A stretch of 64,000 nt of DNA from Gemella sp. zg-570 (GCF_018866345.1 NZ_CP076443.1:1015501-1079500); one strand, 5' to 3'; shown: positions 1 through 10,072, numbered from the stretch's first letter. Numbers and translations are program-made. Notes: generated from the sequence alone by a model not told the origin.

Positions 1-161
1 AATGCTTTTCCTATACTTTCAAATGTTTTTCTTCCCATTAGTATAGTTTGGTTAGTCGTTAAATTTTTAACTCTAAGCATATCAGACTTCATTTTCCATG
101 GTATAGTATTGTTATTTCCTATACACCTATTCTTGTCATAAGCTACTATAAGTGATATCAT
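1..161 (-). CDS. folA: Dihydrofolate reductase, N-terminal part (cut by window edge)
   Basis: The reverse strand reads an N-terminus starting MISLIVAYDKNRCIG, followed by a PWKMKSD segment and MGRKTFESIG. These match the NADPH- and folate-binding start of dihydrofolate reductase, which reduces dihydrofolate to tetrahydrofolate. About 53 residues are visible and the rest lies beyond position 1. The start ATG (161-159) follows an AGGAG site that overlaps the thyA stop codon, so the two genes are probably translationally coupled. The pairing with thyA is the classic thymidylate-cycle operon, in which FolA recycles the dihydrofolate produced by ThyA. Confidence 0.9.
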   Translation of the reverse strand, partial: MISLIVAYDKNRCIGNNNTIPWKMKSDMLRVKNLTTNQTILMGRKTFESIGKA

Positions 162-170
162 TTTTATCTC

Positions 171-1106
171 CTAAACTGCAATTGGCGCTTTAATAAATGG
201 ATGACTTTCATAATTTTCTAATTTAACGTCATCTATCGTTAAGTCAAATATACTAGAAAAATCTTTTATATTTAAAGTAGGTAGGGCAAAAGGTTTTCTA
301 TCTAATTGAATTTTTACTTGCTCGAAATGATTTTTATAAATATGGGCATCTCCTAATGTATGTATAAATTCTCCAACTTCTAAACCACATTCCTTAGCTA
401 TTAATATGGTTAATAGAGAATAAGAAGCAATATTAAAAGGTACTCCTAAAAATACATCACCACTTCTTTGATAAAGCTGGCAACTTAATTTGTTGTTACT
501 CACATAAAATTGAAACATGGTGTGGCAAGGTGGTAGAGCCATTGTATCTATTTCCGAAGGATTCCAGGCAGATAATATTATTCTCCTTGATGCTGGATTA
601 TTTTTTATTTGCTCTATTACATTTCTTAATTGGTCTATTCCTGCAAAATTTCTCCACTGCTTGCCATAGACATTTCCTAAATCGCCATACTTTTTAGCAA
701 ATTCTTCATCTGTTAAGATTTTATTTTTAAAATTAGCCATTTCTTTTTCGTAAACTATTTTAAAATTTTCATCTTCTAAGACTCTGATACCAAAGTTGTC
801 CATGTTTTCGCCCTTGTATTCTACACTTTCAACCCAATTTTTAAAAGCCCACTCGTTCCAAATATTATTGTTGTTTTCTAATAAAAATTTTATATTAGTA
901 TCACCCTTTATAAACCAAAGTAATTCTGACCAGATTAAATTAAAATTTATTTTTTTGGTAGTTAGTAGGGGAAACCCCTTATCCAAATCAAATCTCATTT
1001 GGTAGCCAAAAATACTTTTTGTCCCTACTCCTGTTCTATCTTCCTTATACTCACCCTTATTTAATATATTTTTACAAAGTTCTAAATATATTTTATCTGC
1101 AGTCAT
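171..1106 (-). CDS. thyA: Thymidylate synthase
   Basis: This enzyme converts dUMP to dTMP using methylene-tetrahydrofolate. The protein has 311 residues and carries the long insert (about residues 90-140) seen in the Lactobacillus casei/staphylococcal type rather than the short E. coli type. Visible motifs are DRTG near residue 23, the PASRR phosphate-binding arginines near 171-175, and the catalytic cysteine C194 in [10 protein letters not shown]. The C-terminus APIAV is intact. It lies just upstream of folA with overlapping translation signals and downstream of a Nif3-like gene on the same strand. Confidence 0.97.
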   Translation of the reverse strand: MTADKIYLELCKNILNKGEYKEDRTGVGTKSIFGYQMRFDLDKGFPLLTTKKINFNLIWSELLWFIKGDTNIKFLLENNNNIWNEWAFKNWVESVEYKGENMDNFGIRVLEDENFKIVYEKEMANFKNKILTDEEFAKKYGDLGNVYGKQWRNFAGIDQLRNVIEQIKNNPASRRIILSAWNPSEIDTMALPPCHTMFQFYVSNNKLSCQLYQRSGDVFLGVPFNIASYSLLTILIAKECGLEVGEFIHTLGDAHIYKNHFEQVKIQLDRKPFALPTLNIKDFSSIFDLTIDDVKLENYESHPFIKAPIAV

Positions 1107-1162
1107 AAATATCCTTTCTTAAATTAATATTGTCTACAATAAATAAATTTACAGCCTTATAG

Positions 1163-1954
1163 TTAAATAATTTTAAATGGGTTTTCCTCTACCTTAGATA
1201 AATTTATATTCAATTCATCTGAAGTATATATTTTTAACAGATAATTTTTTAATAAGTCTTTACAAAAAATTTCTGAAAAATGCCCTATATCTAAAACAGT
1301 TTTTCCCATTTCTAAGCTGTCTTGAGCCTCGTGGTAGCTAACATCACCAGTAAGATATATATCTACATCAGGTAAAGTATAAATAAAACTCCCCCCACTG
1401 CCACCAAGAATAGCCACTTTATTAATTTTCTTATCTTGGCTATCATTTGAAATTAATTTTACATAATCTAAATTAAATTTACTTTTTACAAAACTTATAA
1501 AAGTTTTCAAGTCCATTTCTTTTTCTAAACAACCCACTCTACCCAGTCCTGCATTTGAAAAATTATCATTCTTAAATAAAACATCAATATTTTTCAAATT
1601 TAGAATATTTGCTAAATATTGATTTAAACCAAATTCTGCTGAATCAAGATTTGTATGAGCTGATATTACAGAAATATCATTTTTTATTAAATTTTTAATT
1701 ATATTACTCTTAAAATCATCAAATTGAAGTTTTTTTATGGCTTTAAATATTAGGGGATGATGAGATATTATTAAATCTATATTATTACTTATCGCTTCTT
1801 CTACGACATCTGTAGTAACATCTAAACAAACTAAAATATTTTTAACTTCTTGTTGCTTATCTCCTAGTAATATACCAACATTATCCCAATTTTCTGCTAA
1901 CTTTTCATCTGCTAAATTTTTTATTTTATTATAAATTTCTTCAACACTTATCAT
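1163..1954 (-). CDS. Nif3-like dinuclear metal-centre hexameric protein
   Basis: This is a 263-residue member of the Nif3/YqfO (DUF34) family, whose members form toroidal hexamers with a dinuclear metal site; the cellular function is unsettled. Candidate metal ligands are the HH pair in LIISHHPLIF, the D/H of SAHTNLDSA and the C-terminal H/E of DIGHFSEIF. It lacks the middle insertion that makes Bacillus YqfO about 370 residues, so it is the short form. A good AAGGAG site precedes the ATG and an extended -10 promoter lies just upstream. It probably leads a transcript running into thyA-folA. Confidence 0.88.
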   Translation of the reverse strand: MISVEEIYNKIKNLADEKLAENWDNVGILLGDKQQEVKNILVCLDVTTDVVEEAISNNIDLIISHHPLIFKAIKKLQFDDFKSNIIKNLIKNDISVISAHTNLDSAEFGLNQYLANILNLKNIDVLFKNDNFSNAGLGRVGCLEKEMDLKTFISFVKSKFNLDYVKLISNDSQDKKINKVAILGGSGGSFIYTLPDVDIYLTGDVSYHEAQDSLEMGKTVLDIGHFSEIFCKDLLKNYLLKIYTSDELNINLSKVEENPFKII

Positions 1955-1976
1955 AAGCTATCTCCTTATTTGACTT

Positions 1977-1985
1977 ATTATATCA
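1977..1985 (-). promoter_or_regulatory. Extended -10 promoter element for the Nif3-thyA-folA unit
   Basis: On the minus strand the element reads TGATATAAT: a perfect -10 (977-982 of this kilobase) preceded by a TG extension. The matching -35 is weak (TGCAAG or ATGCAA at 1999-2005). The start codon follows within 25 bases. The same TGATATAAT extended element recurs at two other operons in the window. Confidence 0.55.
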
Positions 1986-2110
1986 TATTCATATAAAACT
2001 TGCATTTAATTACAAATATTTTAAAGAAAATGTAACATAATTTATTTTTTAAGTAGACATTTTTTTTATATTGTTATACCATAAAATTAATTATAATTTA
2101 AGGGGTTATT

Positions 2111-4435
2111 ATGCTAACTATTGAAGGTTATTTAAGTAAAATTATTTTTCATAATAAAGAAAATAATTATTACATATTATCAATTTTTCTAAATGAAGAT
2201 TATGAAGATATAGATTCTGACTATGTTATTGTAGTTGGAACATTTAAAGATATAGACTTAAAAGATGAAGAACTATATTCATTTAAAGGAAATTTTGTAG
2301 AACACAAAAAATATGGCAAGCAATTTTCTGCAATAACAATAGAACAAATTATTCAAAAAAATAAAGAAGCCATAATTACTTATTTATCGGGGGCAGAATT
2401 TCATGGCATAGGAAAAAAAACTGCTGAAATTATTGTGGAAAAATTAGGTTTAGACTGCCTAGAAAAAATATACAATGATAAAAATGAATTATACAAAATT
2501 AAAGAGATAAGTGAAAAAAGAAAAGAAATAATTTATAACAATATAATTAGTAATCAACAAAGTCAAAATATAATTTTAAAACTAAATGAATATAATATTA
2601 GTAATAATTTAATAACAAAAATATATAATTTTTATAAAAATAAAACTTTAGATATTATAAAAAATAATCCTTATGAATTGATAGACACAATGCAAGGTAT
2701 AAATTTTTACACAGTTGATAAAATAGCAGAAAAAGTCGGGATAGATTTTGATGATAGAAATAGAATAAGTTCAGCCTTTATATACACATTATACAATTAT
2801 TGCTTTAGCACTGGAAATACCTATATAAAAAAAAATAACTTACTATATCTAACATTTAACACCTTATACAAGGCTAGAAATACCCCCATTAACAAAGAAA
2901 AAATTTTGGAAGTATTAGACTATTGCTTAGAAATAAACAAAATAATAGAATATGATAATCTAATATTCTTACCAGAAATATTTTATTCAGAATCATTTAT
3001 ATATAATAATATATCCCAAAGAATAAAAGATAATGAAGAAAAAAAAATAAGCGATAGCCTACTAGAAAAATATATAGATGATATAGAAAAAGAACTAAAA
3101 ATTGAATACGATATTGAACAAATAGCAGCCATAAAAAACTCAATAAATAAAAATTTTTCTATAATAACTGGGGGACCTGGAACGGGAAAAACTACAATTA
3201 TATTAGGGATAATAAAATTATTTCAAAAAATTCACAACTATTCTTATAATGACATACTTGATGAAGAAAAAAAAATAATATCACTCTTAGCACCCACTGG
3301 TAAGGCAGCTAAAAGAATGTCAGAAACTACTGGCTTATTTGCATCTACTATACACAAAGCAATCGGTTGGACTACTGAAGATGAAAAAATAAATGAATTT
3401 GCCAGCGATAAAAAAATAGATTCTAAATTAATAATAATTGATGAAGCGAGTATGATTGATATATTTTTAATGCACAATCTATTAAAAATCATAAAAAAAG
3501 ATGCCCTTATAATTTTAGTTGGTGATAACGACCAACTACCTTCTATTGCACCAGGAAATATTTTAAATGACTTAATAAATTCAGATTCTATACCAACTGT
3601 AAAATTAAATAAAATATTTAGGCAAGCTGAAAATTCTAGTATTATAAAATTATCCTACGCCATAAAAAATAATATAAATTTAGATATAACAGAAGAATTT
3701 GAAGACAAAGAATTTATAATTACCAAAAAAAATAAAATTTTAGATACAATAAAAAATATATATTCAAATTTATTAAATATTACATCAAGAAATAATATCC
3801 AAATTCTTGCTCCTATCTACAAAACAAATTACGGTATAAATATTATAAATAAATTAATTCAAGATGAATTTAATAATAATGATACTCTTATTGAATACGG
3901 AGAAAATATATATAAAATTGACGATAGAATAATGCAACTCGTCAATAGACCCGAAGACAATATATTCAACGGAGATATTGGAGTAGTATATGATATTTAT
4001 AAAGAAGATAACAAGTTCAAAATTGTTATTGAATATGATGGAAATTATGTTACATATGAAAAACAAGACTTAAATCAAATATGCCTTAGCTATGCATCAT
4101 CTATACATAAATCCCAAGGTTCTGAATTTGATTATGTAATAATACCTCTGGTAGACAGCTACAATTTTATGTTTAATAAAAATCTGATTTATACTGCCAT
4201 AACCAGAGCTAAAACTAAACTTATCTTTTGTGGGGAAAAAGATGTTTTTTACAAAGCATCAGAAGAAAATAATATTGTAAAAAGAGATACCTACCTAAAA
4301 GAATTTTTTGTAAAAAAAGAAGATTGCCAAGATAATTTATCTGAAATTGATTATATCTTAACACCTGATAATATAAATAATATTGACGCAATGATTGGAA
4401 TGGATAATATCACCCCACTAGACTATATGAATTAA
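2111..4435 (+). CDS. recD2: ATP-dependent DNA helicase RecD2 (RecD-like without RecBC)
   Basis: This is a 774-residue SF1B 5'-3' helicase. The N-terminal third carries an OB-like and helix-hairpin-helix region (EFHGIGKKTAEIIVEKLG). The helicase core follows, with Walker A GGPGTGKTT near residue 354, Walker B IIIDEAS near 440, and the C-terminal UvrD-like motif SSIHKSQGSEFD near 665. This long-N-terminus architecture defines RecD2 of Firmicutes, which works in replication fork maintenance and mismatch repair rather than in RecBCD. The start follows an AAGGGG ribosome-binding site. It is transcribed divergently from the Nif3-thyA-folA operon and convergently with fba. Confidence 0.95.
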   Translation: MLTIEGYLSKIIFHNKENNYYILSIFLNEDYEDIDSDYVIVVGTFKDIDLKDEELYSFKGNFVEHKKYGKQFSAITIEQIIQKNKEAIITYLSGAEFHGIGKKTAEIIVEKLGLDCLEKIYNDKNELYKIKEISEKRKEIIYNNIISNQQSQNIILKLNEYNISNNLITKIYNFYKNKTLDIIKNNPYELIDTMQGINFYTVDKIAEKVGIDFDDRNRISSAFIYTLYNYCFSTGNTYIKKNNLLYLTFNTLYKARNTPINKEKILEVLDYCLEINKIIEYDNLIFLPEIFYSESFIYNNISQRIKDNEEKKISDSLLEKYIDDIEKELKIEYDIEQIAAIKNSINKNFSIITGGPGTGKTTIILGIIKLFQKIHNYSYNDILDEEKKIISLLAPTGKAAKRMSETTGLFASTIHKAIGWTTEDEKINEFASDKKIDSKLIIIDEASMIDIFLMHNLLKIIKKDALIILVGDNDQLPSIAPGNILNDLINSDSIPTVKLNKIFRQAENSSIIKLSYAIKNNINLDITEEFEDKEFIITKKNKILDTIKNIYSNLLNITSRNNIQILAPIYKTNYGINIINKLIQDEFNNNDTLIEYGENIYKIDDRIMQLVNRPEDNIFNGDIGVVYDIYKEDNKFKIVIEYDGNYVTYEKQDLNQICLSYASSIHKSQGSEFDYVIIPLVDSYNFMFNKNLIYTAITRAKTKLIFCGEKDVFYKASEENNIVKRDTYLKEFFVKKEDCQDNLSEIDYILTPDNINNIDAMIGMDNITPLDYMN

Positions 4436-4501
4436 TAAAAATATTTATTTGCTAATGTTTAATCAAAAAATATTTTTTATCCACATCTATTGACAAAAAG
4501 C

Positions 4502-4538
4502 AAAAAATACAGAACTAATTACAAGTTCTGTATTTTTT
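4502..4538. terminator. Bidirectional terminator between recD2 and fba
   Basis: A 14-bp stem (4502-4515 with 4524-4538) has an 8-base loop. It is bounded by A6 on one side and T6 on the other, so it works on both strands for the convergent genes recD2 and fba. Confidence 0.85.
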
Positions 4539-4547
4539 ATTTAACTT

Positions 4548-5408
4548 TTATGCTTTATTTCTTGAACCAAAAATATCAATTTTTGTATGAACCATAGCTT
4601 TAATAGCATTGAAACCAGGATTTAATAATTTTCTAGGGTCAAAACCTTTTACATCATTTCCTGCTTCTATATATTCTCTTGTTGCTGCGGCAAAAGCTAA
4701 TTGGCATTCTGTATTAACATTAACTTTAGACACACCAAGAGAAATAGCTCTTTTTATTTGGTCTGTAGGTATACCAGAACCACCATGTAAAACTAAAGGT
4801 ATTCCTCCAGTAACTTCAGAAATTTTTTCTAAAGTTTCAAAACTAAGTCCTGCCCAATTTTCAGGATATTTCCCATGAATATTTCCGATGCCAGCCGCTA
4901 AGAAATCTATTCCTAGATCAGCCATAGTTTTACATTCATTAGGGTCTGCTAATTCACCAGAACCAATAACTCCATCTTCTTCACCACCAATAGAACCCAC
5001 TTCACATTCTATTGATAAACCTTTTGAGTGAGCTAACTCTATCATTTCTTTAGATTTTTCAATATTTTCTTCAAACGGATAGTGAGAACCATCAAACATT
5101 ACTGAAGAAAATCCAGCTTCAATAGCTTTTTTAGTTCCTTCATAAGAACCGTGGTCCAAATGCAGTGCAACTGGCACAGTAATGCCCATACTTTCAACCA
5201 TTGCTTTTACCATGTCTGCCACTGTTTTAAACCCTGTCATGTATTTAGCTGCACCTTCACTAACTCCTAAAATCACAGGACTTTTAGCTTCCTCAGCAAC
5301 TTCTAAAATAGCTTTTGTCCATTCCAAATTATTGATATTAAAATGCCCTACTGCGTAACCTTCTTTTCTTGCTTTTATAAGCATGTCTTTTGCTGGTACT
5401 AATACCAT
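4548..5408 (-). CDS. fba: Class II fructose-1,6-bisphosphate aldolase
   Basis: This is a glycolytic aldolase that splits fructose-1,6-bisphosphate into DHAP and glyceraldehyde-3-phosphate. At 286 residues it is the expected length for the Bacilli zinc-dependent FbaA type. The zinc-binding HLDHG lies at 83-87, with further ligands in GNIHGKYP and LVLHGGSGI, and the phosphate-binding NVNTE follows. A strong AAGGAGGAAAA site precedes the ATG. It has its own upstream AT-rich gap and a shared terminator downstream, so it is probably monocistronic. Confidence 0.96.
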   Translation of the reverse strand: MVLVPAKDMLIKARKEGYAVGHFNINNLEWTKAILEVAEEAKSPVILGVSEGAAKYMTGFKTVADMVKAMVESMGITVPVALHLDHGSYEGTKKAIEAGFSSVMFDGSHYPFEENIEKSKEMIELAHSKGLSIECEVGSIGGEEDGVIGSGELADPNECKTMADLGIDFLAAGIGNIHGKYPENWAGLSFETLEKISEVTGGIPLVLHGGSGIPTDQIKRAISLGVSKVNVNTECQLAFAAATREYIEAGNDVKGFDPRKLLNPGFNAIKAMVHTKIDIFGSRNKA

Positions 5409-5506
5409 AAATTTTCCTCCTTATTAATACTATGTACTTATATACTATAATACTATAAATATAATAAAAAATAAACTATTTTATTAAAAATAATTATCTT
5501 GATTTA

Positions 5507-6406
5507 TTACTCTAATTTTTTTAATACATCTTTGAAATATTGAGGTAATTCTGTATTAATTTCTATTTTTTTATTACTGATAGGATGAACAAATTCTAAA
5601 CTTTTAGAGTGGAGCATTTGCCCCTTAGTTTCTAAAGTTCTTCTAGGTCCATATATCTTATCTCCCGCCAATGGGGAATTAATATATTTCATATGAACTC
5701 TTATTTGATGAGTTCTCCCAGTTTCAAGTTCACACTCAATAAGACTATATTTTTCATATCTTTTAACCACTGTAAAATTAGTTGTCGATGGTTTGCCACC
5801 ATCAATAATTGCCATTTCTTTTCTTTCTTTAGGATTTCTAGCTATAGGTGCATCAATAGTCCCATAATCATGCTTTATATTACCATGAACAAGAGCATAG
5901 TATCTTCTTTTTATCTCTTTATTAGCAATCATTTCAGATAATTTAATATGTGACTTATCATTTTTTGCCACTATTAATAAACCTGACGTGTCTTTATCAA
6001 TTCTGTGAACAATACCTGGTCTTATTATTCCGTTTATACTAGATAAATTTTTACAATGATACATAAGGGCATTAACTAAGGTTCCGTCCTTGTGTCCAGC
6101 CGAAGGATGAACAACCATTCCCTTATCTTTATTAACTATTAACAAATCATCATCCTCATAAACTATTTGAATTGGTATATTTTGTTTAACTACATCTAAT
6201 TCTTCAGATTCATTAAATTTTATTGTAATTAAATCATCATTTTTTAATTTATAGTTAGGTTTTATAACATTATTATTTACTAAAATATTATTTTGATTTA
6301 TTAAATTTTGAATGTTTGTTCTTGATAATTCACTTATTTCTGTTATTAAAAATTTATCTATTCTTTCACTAACTTCAGAATTATATTTTATTATTTTTTC
6401 TTTCAT
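5507..6406 (-). CDS. RluA-family 23S rRNA pseudouridine synthase (RluD/YlyB-like)
   Basis: The 299-residue protein has an N-terminal S4 RNA-binding domain (about 13-70). The synthase core follows, with the signature HRIDKDTSGLLIVAKN; the catalytic aspartate is D137. It also contains the GRTHQIRVH motif of the RluA family. It isomerises uridines in 23S rRNA; which ones cannot be told from sequence. The gene begins 60 bases after yneF behind a hairpin terminator, so it probably has its own start signal. A second, more divergent paralogue lies at 30505. Confidence 0.9.
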   Translation of the reverse strand: MKEKIIKYNSEVSERIDKFLITEISELSRTNIQNLINQNNILVNNNVIKPNYKLKNDDLITIKFNESEELDVVKQNIPIQIVYEDDDLLIVNKDKGMVVHPSAGHKDGTLVNALMYHCKNLSSINGIIRPGIVHRIDKDTSGLLIVAKNDKSHIKLSEMIANKEIKRRYYALVHGNIKHDYGTIDAPIARNPKERKEMAIIDGGKPSTTNFTVVKRYEKYSLIECELETGRTHQIRVHMKYINSPLAGDKIYGPRRTLETKGQMLHSKSLEFVHPISNKKIEINTELPQYFKDVLKKLE

Positions 6407-6432
6407 TACAACCTCCTTAAACTACTAAAATA

Positions 6433-6461
6433 ATATGCACATCAAAATATGATGTGCATAT
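6433..6461 (-). terminator. Hairpin between yneF and the pseudouridine synthase
   Basis: An 11-bp perfect inverted repeat (6433-6443 and 6451-6461) has a 7-base loop. A moderately T-rich tract follows on the minus strand. It probably ends the frr-yneF transcript. Confidence 0.65.
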
Positions 6462-6469
6462 ATTTGCTA

Positions 6470-6712
6470 TTATTTTTTACCTTTAATTGCTTGTTTTTGA
6501 GCCTTTTGCATATTGCTCATCATTTGATTTATTTTTTTAGTAGATGGTTTTTGCCCCATTTGTGACATCATACTAACTAACATTTCTTCGTTTATTGGAG
6601 GATTTTTTTCCATATAACTCATGAAATTTTTACGAGCAAGGAAAAATCCAGCTACTGCTCCTATTAAAAAGCACACAGTAGCAACTAATATTACCATTCC
6701 TGTAGTCATCAT
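6470..6712 (-). CDS. yneF: YneF family (UPF0154) small membrane protein
   Basis: This is an 80-residue protein with one N-terminal transmembrane helix (about 5-25), followed by [20 protein letters not shown] and a conserved [14 protein letters not shown] block. That is the hallmark of the UPF0154/YneF family of Firmicutes. Its function is unknown. The start ATG overlaps the stop of the preceding UPF0291 gene (ATGA), which indicates translational coupling. Confidence 0.9.
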   Translation of the reverse strand: MMTTGMVILVATVCFLIGAVAGFFLARKNFMSYMEKNPPINEEMLVSMMSQMGQKPSTKKINQMMSNMQKAQKQAIKGKK

Positions 6713-6927
6713 TTATTATTTCCTTTCTTTTTATTAAGTTTAATTTCTTTGCCATTTTCATCAACAAACTTAGTATTATCTAAAATATTTTTTATATTTC
6801 TTTTAAAATTATTTAAATACATTTTTCTATATTTATTTAGTTCTTCTTGTTCTTCTGAGGAAAGTGCACGTTCTTTTTTTATAGAATTTATATAATTTAT
6901 TTTAGATATAATTTCTGTCATCTCCAT
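6709..6927 (-). CDS. UPF0291/DUF896 family small protein (YnzC-like)
   Basis: This is a 72-residue helical protein containing [25 protein letters not shown], the conserved core of DUF896 (YnzC/YneA-operon small proteins in Bacilli). Structures in the family are helical hairpins; the role is unknown. The gene begins two bases after frr and overlaps yneF by four bases, so the three are co-translated. Confidence 0.85.
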   Translation of the reverse strand: MEMTEIISKINYINSIKKERALSSEEQEELNKYRKMYLNNFKRNIKNILDNTKFVDENGKEIKLNKKKGNNK

Positions 6928-6929
6928 AT

Positions 6930-7487
6930 TTATACACTCATTAATTCGTCTTGTTTTTCTCTAGCAACTTTGTCTATTTCTTGTATAAATTTATCTGTAA
7001 ATTTTTGAATATCATCAGAGTATGATTTTAAGTCATCTTCTGTTATTTGAGAAGATTTCTCTAATTTTTTAATAGCATCCATTGCTTCACGTCTTATGTT
7101 ACGAACTGCAACTTTAGAATTTTCTGCTTCTTTAGATACTTGTTTAGCTAATTCTTTTCTGCGTTCTTCTGTTAAAGATGGAAAAACTATTCTTATAACT
7201 GTACCATCATTTGAAGGATTTAATCCTAAGTCTGAAGATTGAATTGCTCTTTCAATTTCTTTTAACAAACTTTTCTCGTATGGAGAAATTACAAGCATTT
7301 TTGGTTCTGGAACAGATATTCCTGATACTTGATTTATCGGTGTTTGAACTCCATAATATTCAACAGATATTTTATCTAAAACTGAAGCATTTGCTTTTCC
7401 TGCTCTTATAGAAGCTAGTTCTCTTCTTAAATTAGAAATAGCTTTAGTCATTTTTTCTTCTAAATTAGAAATTATTTTTTCTGGCAT
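6930..7487 (-). CDS. frr: Ribosome recycling factor
   Basis: The 185-residue, mostly helical protein splits post-termination ribosomes together with EF-G. Recognisable blocks are ELASIRAGKANASVLDKISVEYYG near the N-terminus, the PFEKS-like SPYEKSLLKEIERAIQSSDLGLNP, and EERRKELAKQV. The order pyrH-frr is conserved in bacteria, and the gap to pyrH is only 12 bases with an AAAGGAGAA site before the start. Confidence 0.97.
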   Translation of the reverse strand: MPEKIISNLEEKMTKAISNLRRELASIRAGKANASVLDKISVEYYGVQTPINQVSGISVPEPKMLVISPYEKSLLKEIERAIQSSDLGLNPSNDGTVIRIVFPSLTEERRKELAKQVSKEAENSKVAVRNIRREAMDAIKKLEKSSQITEDDLKSYSDDIQKFTDKFIQEIDKVAREKQDELMSV

Positions 7488-7499
7488 AATATTCTCCTT

Positions 7500-8216
7500 T
7501 TATCCTGTTATTGATGTTCCCATTTTTTCTCCGTTAATTACTTTTACAATATTATTATCTTCATCGATAGAGAAAACTATTATAGGAAGATTGTTATCCA
7601 TACAGAATGATATCGCTGTAGAATCCATAACCGCTAAACCTTTACTAATTACGTCAATATGAGTTAAATCATCAAATTTTTTAGCATCTTTAACTAATTT
7701 AGGGTCAGCTGAATAAACTCCATCTACTGCATTTTTACCCATTAATATCACATCTGCATCTATTTCTTTAGCTCTAAGGGCGGCTGTTGTATCCGTAGAG
7801 AAAAATGGATTTCCTATCCCTGCGGCAAAAATAGCTACACGCCCTTTTTCTAAATGTCTAATAGCTCGTCTTCTAATATATGGTTCTGCCATAGCCTTCA
7901 TTTCAACAGAAGTTAGAACTCTAGTATCAACCCCCTTTTGTTCAAGAGAATCTTGAAGAGCCAGAGAATTCATTACAGTAGCCAACATACCCATTGAATC
8001 AGCTGTTGCTCTTTCCATTCCTAATTCTTCTCCTATTTTACCTCTCCAAATATTTCCGCCGCCAACTACTATTGCTACTTCAACACCTTGCTTAACAACT
8101 TTAGAAATTTGATTTGTTAATTTATTAACAACTTCAGGGTCAATACCAAAACCCTTACCTCCTGCTAAAGCTTCACCACTAAGTTTCAAAAGTACTCTTT
8201 TATAAGCTTGTTCCAT
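7500..8216 (-). CDS. pyrH: Uridylate kinase
   Basis: This enzyme phosphorylates UMP to UDP and belongs to the amino-acid kinase fold; it has 238 residues. The motifs LKLSGEAL (8-15), [10 protein letters not shown] and the C-terminal [11 protein letters not shown] are present. It is part of the conserved tsf-pyrH-frr order but is separated from tsf by a terminator-like hairpin, so its expression may be partly uncoupled from that of the translation factor. Confidence 0.97.
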   Translation of the reverse strand: MEQAYKRVLLKLSGEALAGGKGFGIDPEVVNKLTNQISKVVKQGVEVAIVVGGGNIWRGKIGEELGMERATADSMGMLATVMNSLALQDSLEQKGVDTRVLTSVEMKAMAEPYIRRRAIRHLEKGRVAIFAAGIGNPFFSTDTTAALRAKEIDADVILMGKNAVDGVYSADPKLVKDAKKFDDLTHIDVISKGLAVMDSTAISFCMDNNLPIIVFSIDEDNNIVKVINGEKMGTSITG

Positions 8217-8247
8217 TATGTATCTCCTTATTAGTTTCTAATTTTTT

Positions 8248-8282
8248 AAAAAAGCACACACTAAAATTGTGTATGCTTTTTT
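8248..8282 (-). terminator. Hairpin between tsf and pyrH
   Basis: A 14-bp stem with one C/A mismatch (8248-8261 against 8268-8281) ends in an A/T run. On the minus strand it acts as a terminator or attenuator after tsf. Confidence 0.7.
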
Positions 8283-8285
8283 ATA

Positions 8286-9167
8286 TTAGTTTCCTCTAAC
8301 TTGGCTCATTACTTCTTCAGCAAAGTTATCTTCTTTTTTCTCGATACCTTCACCTACTTCATATCTTACAAATTTAGTAAGTTTTCCACCTTTAGAAGCT
8401 ACAAATTTTTCTACTGTTAAACTATCATCTTTAACAAATTTTTGTTTAGTAACACATATTTCTTCTAAGTATTTATTTAATCGACCTACAACCATTTTTT
8501 CAACTATTGCTGCTGGTTTTCCTTCATTAAGTGCTTGCTCAGAAAGTATTTTTTTCTCGTGTTCTAATTCTTCTTGTGATACTTGGCTTTCATCTAAATA
8601 TTTTGGATTTAATGCAGCAATGTGCATAGCAACATCTTTAGCTGCTTCTTCATCTGTTGTATCCTCTAAAAGAGTAAGCACTCCTATTCTTCCTCCCATG
8701 TGAGAGTATGTTCCAAAAGCATCTTTGTCTGTTTTATTTACTATTTCAAATCTTCTTAATGATAATTTTTCACCAATTGTTGCAATTCCATTATTTATTC
8801 TTGTTTCAATAGTTCCTTCTTCAGTAGATACGGTCATTGCTTCTTCTAAAGATTTTGGTTCGTTGGTTAATAAAGCATCAGCAACAACTTTTACTAAATC
8901 AACAAATTTTTCATTTTTAGCAACAAAATCAGTTTCAGAATTAATTTCTAATACCAAAGCTTTATTTCCTTCAGTCGCCAGGTAAGTAATACCCTCTGCT
9001 GCGATACGATCTGCTTTTTTAGCAGCTTTAGCAATACCATTTTCTCTTAAATAATCAATGGCCGCGTCCATATCTCCATTAGTTTCTACTAATGCTTTTT
9101 TACAATCCATCATACCAGCACCAGTGCGTTCTCTTAATTCTTTTACTTGAGCAGCTGTTATAGCCAT
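8286..9167 (-). CDS. tsf: Translation elongation factor Ts
   Basis: This is the guanine-nucleotide exchange factor for EF-Tu, 293 residues long. The N-terminal UBA-like segment [19 protein letters not shown] and the EF-Ts signature [11 protein letters not shown] (about residues 79-89) are clear. It follows rpsB in the standard operon order and carries a GGAGG site before the ATG. Confidence 0.97.
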   Translation of the reverse strand: MAITAAQVKELRERTGAGMMDCKKALVETNGDMDAAIDYLRENGIAKAAKKADRIAAEGITYLATEGNKALVLEINSETDFVAKNEKFVDLVKVVADALLTNEPKSLEEAMTVSTEEGTIETRINNGIATIGEKLSLRRFEIVNKTDKDAFGTYSHMGGRIGVLTLLEDTTDEEAAKDVAMHIAALNPKYLDESQVSQEELEHEKKILSEQALNEGKPAAIVEKMVVGRLNKYLEEICVTKQKFVKDDSLTVEKFVASKGGKLTKFVRYEVGEGIEKKEDNFAEEVMSQVRGN

Positions 9168-9234
9168 AATAATTGCCTCCGTATATTTTATTATTTATAT
9201 TTATTTATTATTCTTCAGTAGCTACTTCTTCTAA

Positions 9235-9948
9235 TTATACTTCTTCAGTTGAAGTTTCTTCGATATTTCCTTCGTTATATACAACAAATGCATCTGCCAT
9301 TTTCGCTGTTAATAATTTAACTGCACGAATTGCATCATCGTTTGCAGGTATAACATAATCTACATCATCAGGATCACAGTTAGTATCAACTATACCAACC
9401 ACAGGTATTCCTAATTTTTTAGCTTCTGCTATTGCATTGTGTTCTTTTTTAGGGTCGACTACAAACATAGCATCAGGCATATTTCTCATTTCTCTGATGC
9501 CACCAAGAAACTTGTTCAATCTGTCATATTCTTTTCTAAGTTCTAAAACTTCTTTTTTAGGAAGAACTTCAAAAACTCCATCTTCTTCCATTTTTTCAAT
9601 TTCAGAAATTCTGTCAATACGTCCTTTAATTGTTTTGTAGTTAGTAAGTGTTCCTCCTAACCAACGGTTATTTATGTAGTATTGACCTGTTCTCTCAGCT
9701 TCTTCTTTAATAGCATCCTGTGCTTGTTTTTTTGTTCCTACAAATAGCATTTTACCACCTTGATCTGCTATTGATTTAACAAATTCATAAGCCTCATCTA
9801 CTTTTTTTACAGTTTTTTGCAAGTCAATGATATATATACCATTTCTTTCTGTAAATATATATTTAGCCATTTTAGGATTCCACCTTCTTGTTTGATGTCC
9901 AAAATGCACTCCTGCTTCTAATAATTGTTTCATTGAAATAACTGGCAT
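9235..9948 (-). CDS. rpsB: 30S ribosomal protein S2
   Basis: The 237-residue S2 protein includes [22 protein letters not shown] at the start and [26 protein letters not shown] near the end. It assembles late on the 30S subunit and is needed to bind mRNA with S1. The acidic tail ends TEEV at a TAA (9237-9235). In the same frame the DNA continues for eight codons reading LEEVATEE before a double TAA at about 9210, so the tail looks recently shortened by a nonsense change. A GGAGGAG site precedes the start. Confidence 0.96.
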   Translation of the reverse strand: MPVISMKQLLEAGVHFGHQTRRWNPKMAKYIFTERNGIYIIDLQKTVKKVDEAYEFVKSIADQGGKMLFVGTKKQAQDAIKEEAERTGQYYINNRWLGGTLTNYKTIKGRIDRISEIEKMEEDGVFEVLPKKEVLELRKEYDRLNKFLGGIREMRNMPDAMFVVDPKKEHNAIAEAKKLGIPVVGIVDTNCDPDDVDYVIPANDDAIRAVKLLTAKMADAFVVYNEGNIEETSTEEV

Positions 9949-10072
9949 AGTTATTCTCCTCCTTGGTTTTTTCCTCCGATATCTTCGTGTTAGTTATAGA
10001 CAAATCATGCACCAAATAACTAAATCTAATATCGTGTGTTTTATTTTAGTTGATTTAAACTCAACCTTAATA
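9949..10072 (-). promoter_or_regulatory. Long 5' leader of rpsB-tsf
   Basis: Between the mapped promoter and the rpsB start lies an approximately 115-base untranslated leader. It contains several short complementary segments, including two ACACGA-type repeats near 10035 and 9985 and a GATATC beside the ribosome-binding site. A leader of this length suggests feedback control by S2, as for other ribosomal operons. I do not recognise a named leader family. Confidence 0.35.

Noticed and set aside
4477-4485. Perfect DnaA box TTATCCACA between recD2 and fba
   Set aside because: A single isolated 9-mer with no cluster, no AT-rich unwinding element and no dnaA nearby; expected by chance in 64 kb. 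Not evidence for an origin.
9949-10072. A named ribosomal-protein leader in front of rpsB
   Set aside because: The leader length is suggestive, but I could not match a known consensus, so it is kept only as an unnamed leader.
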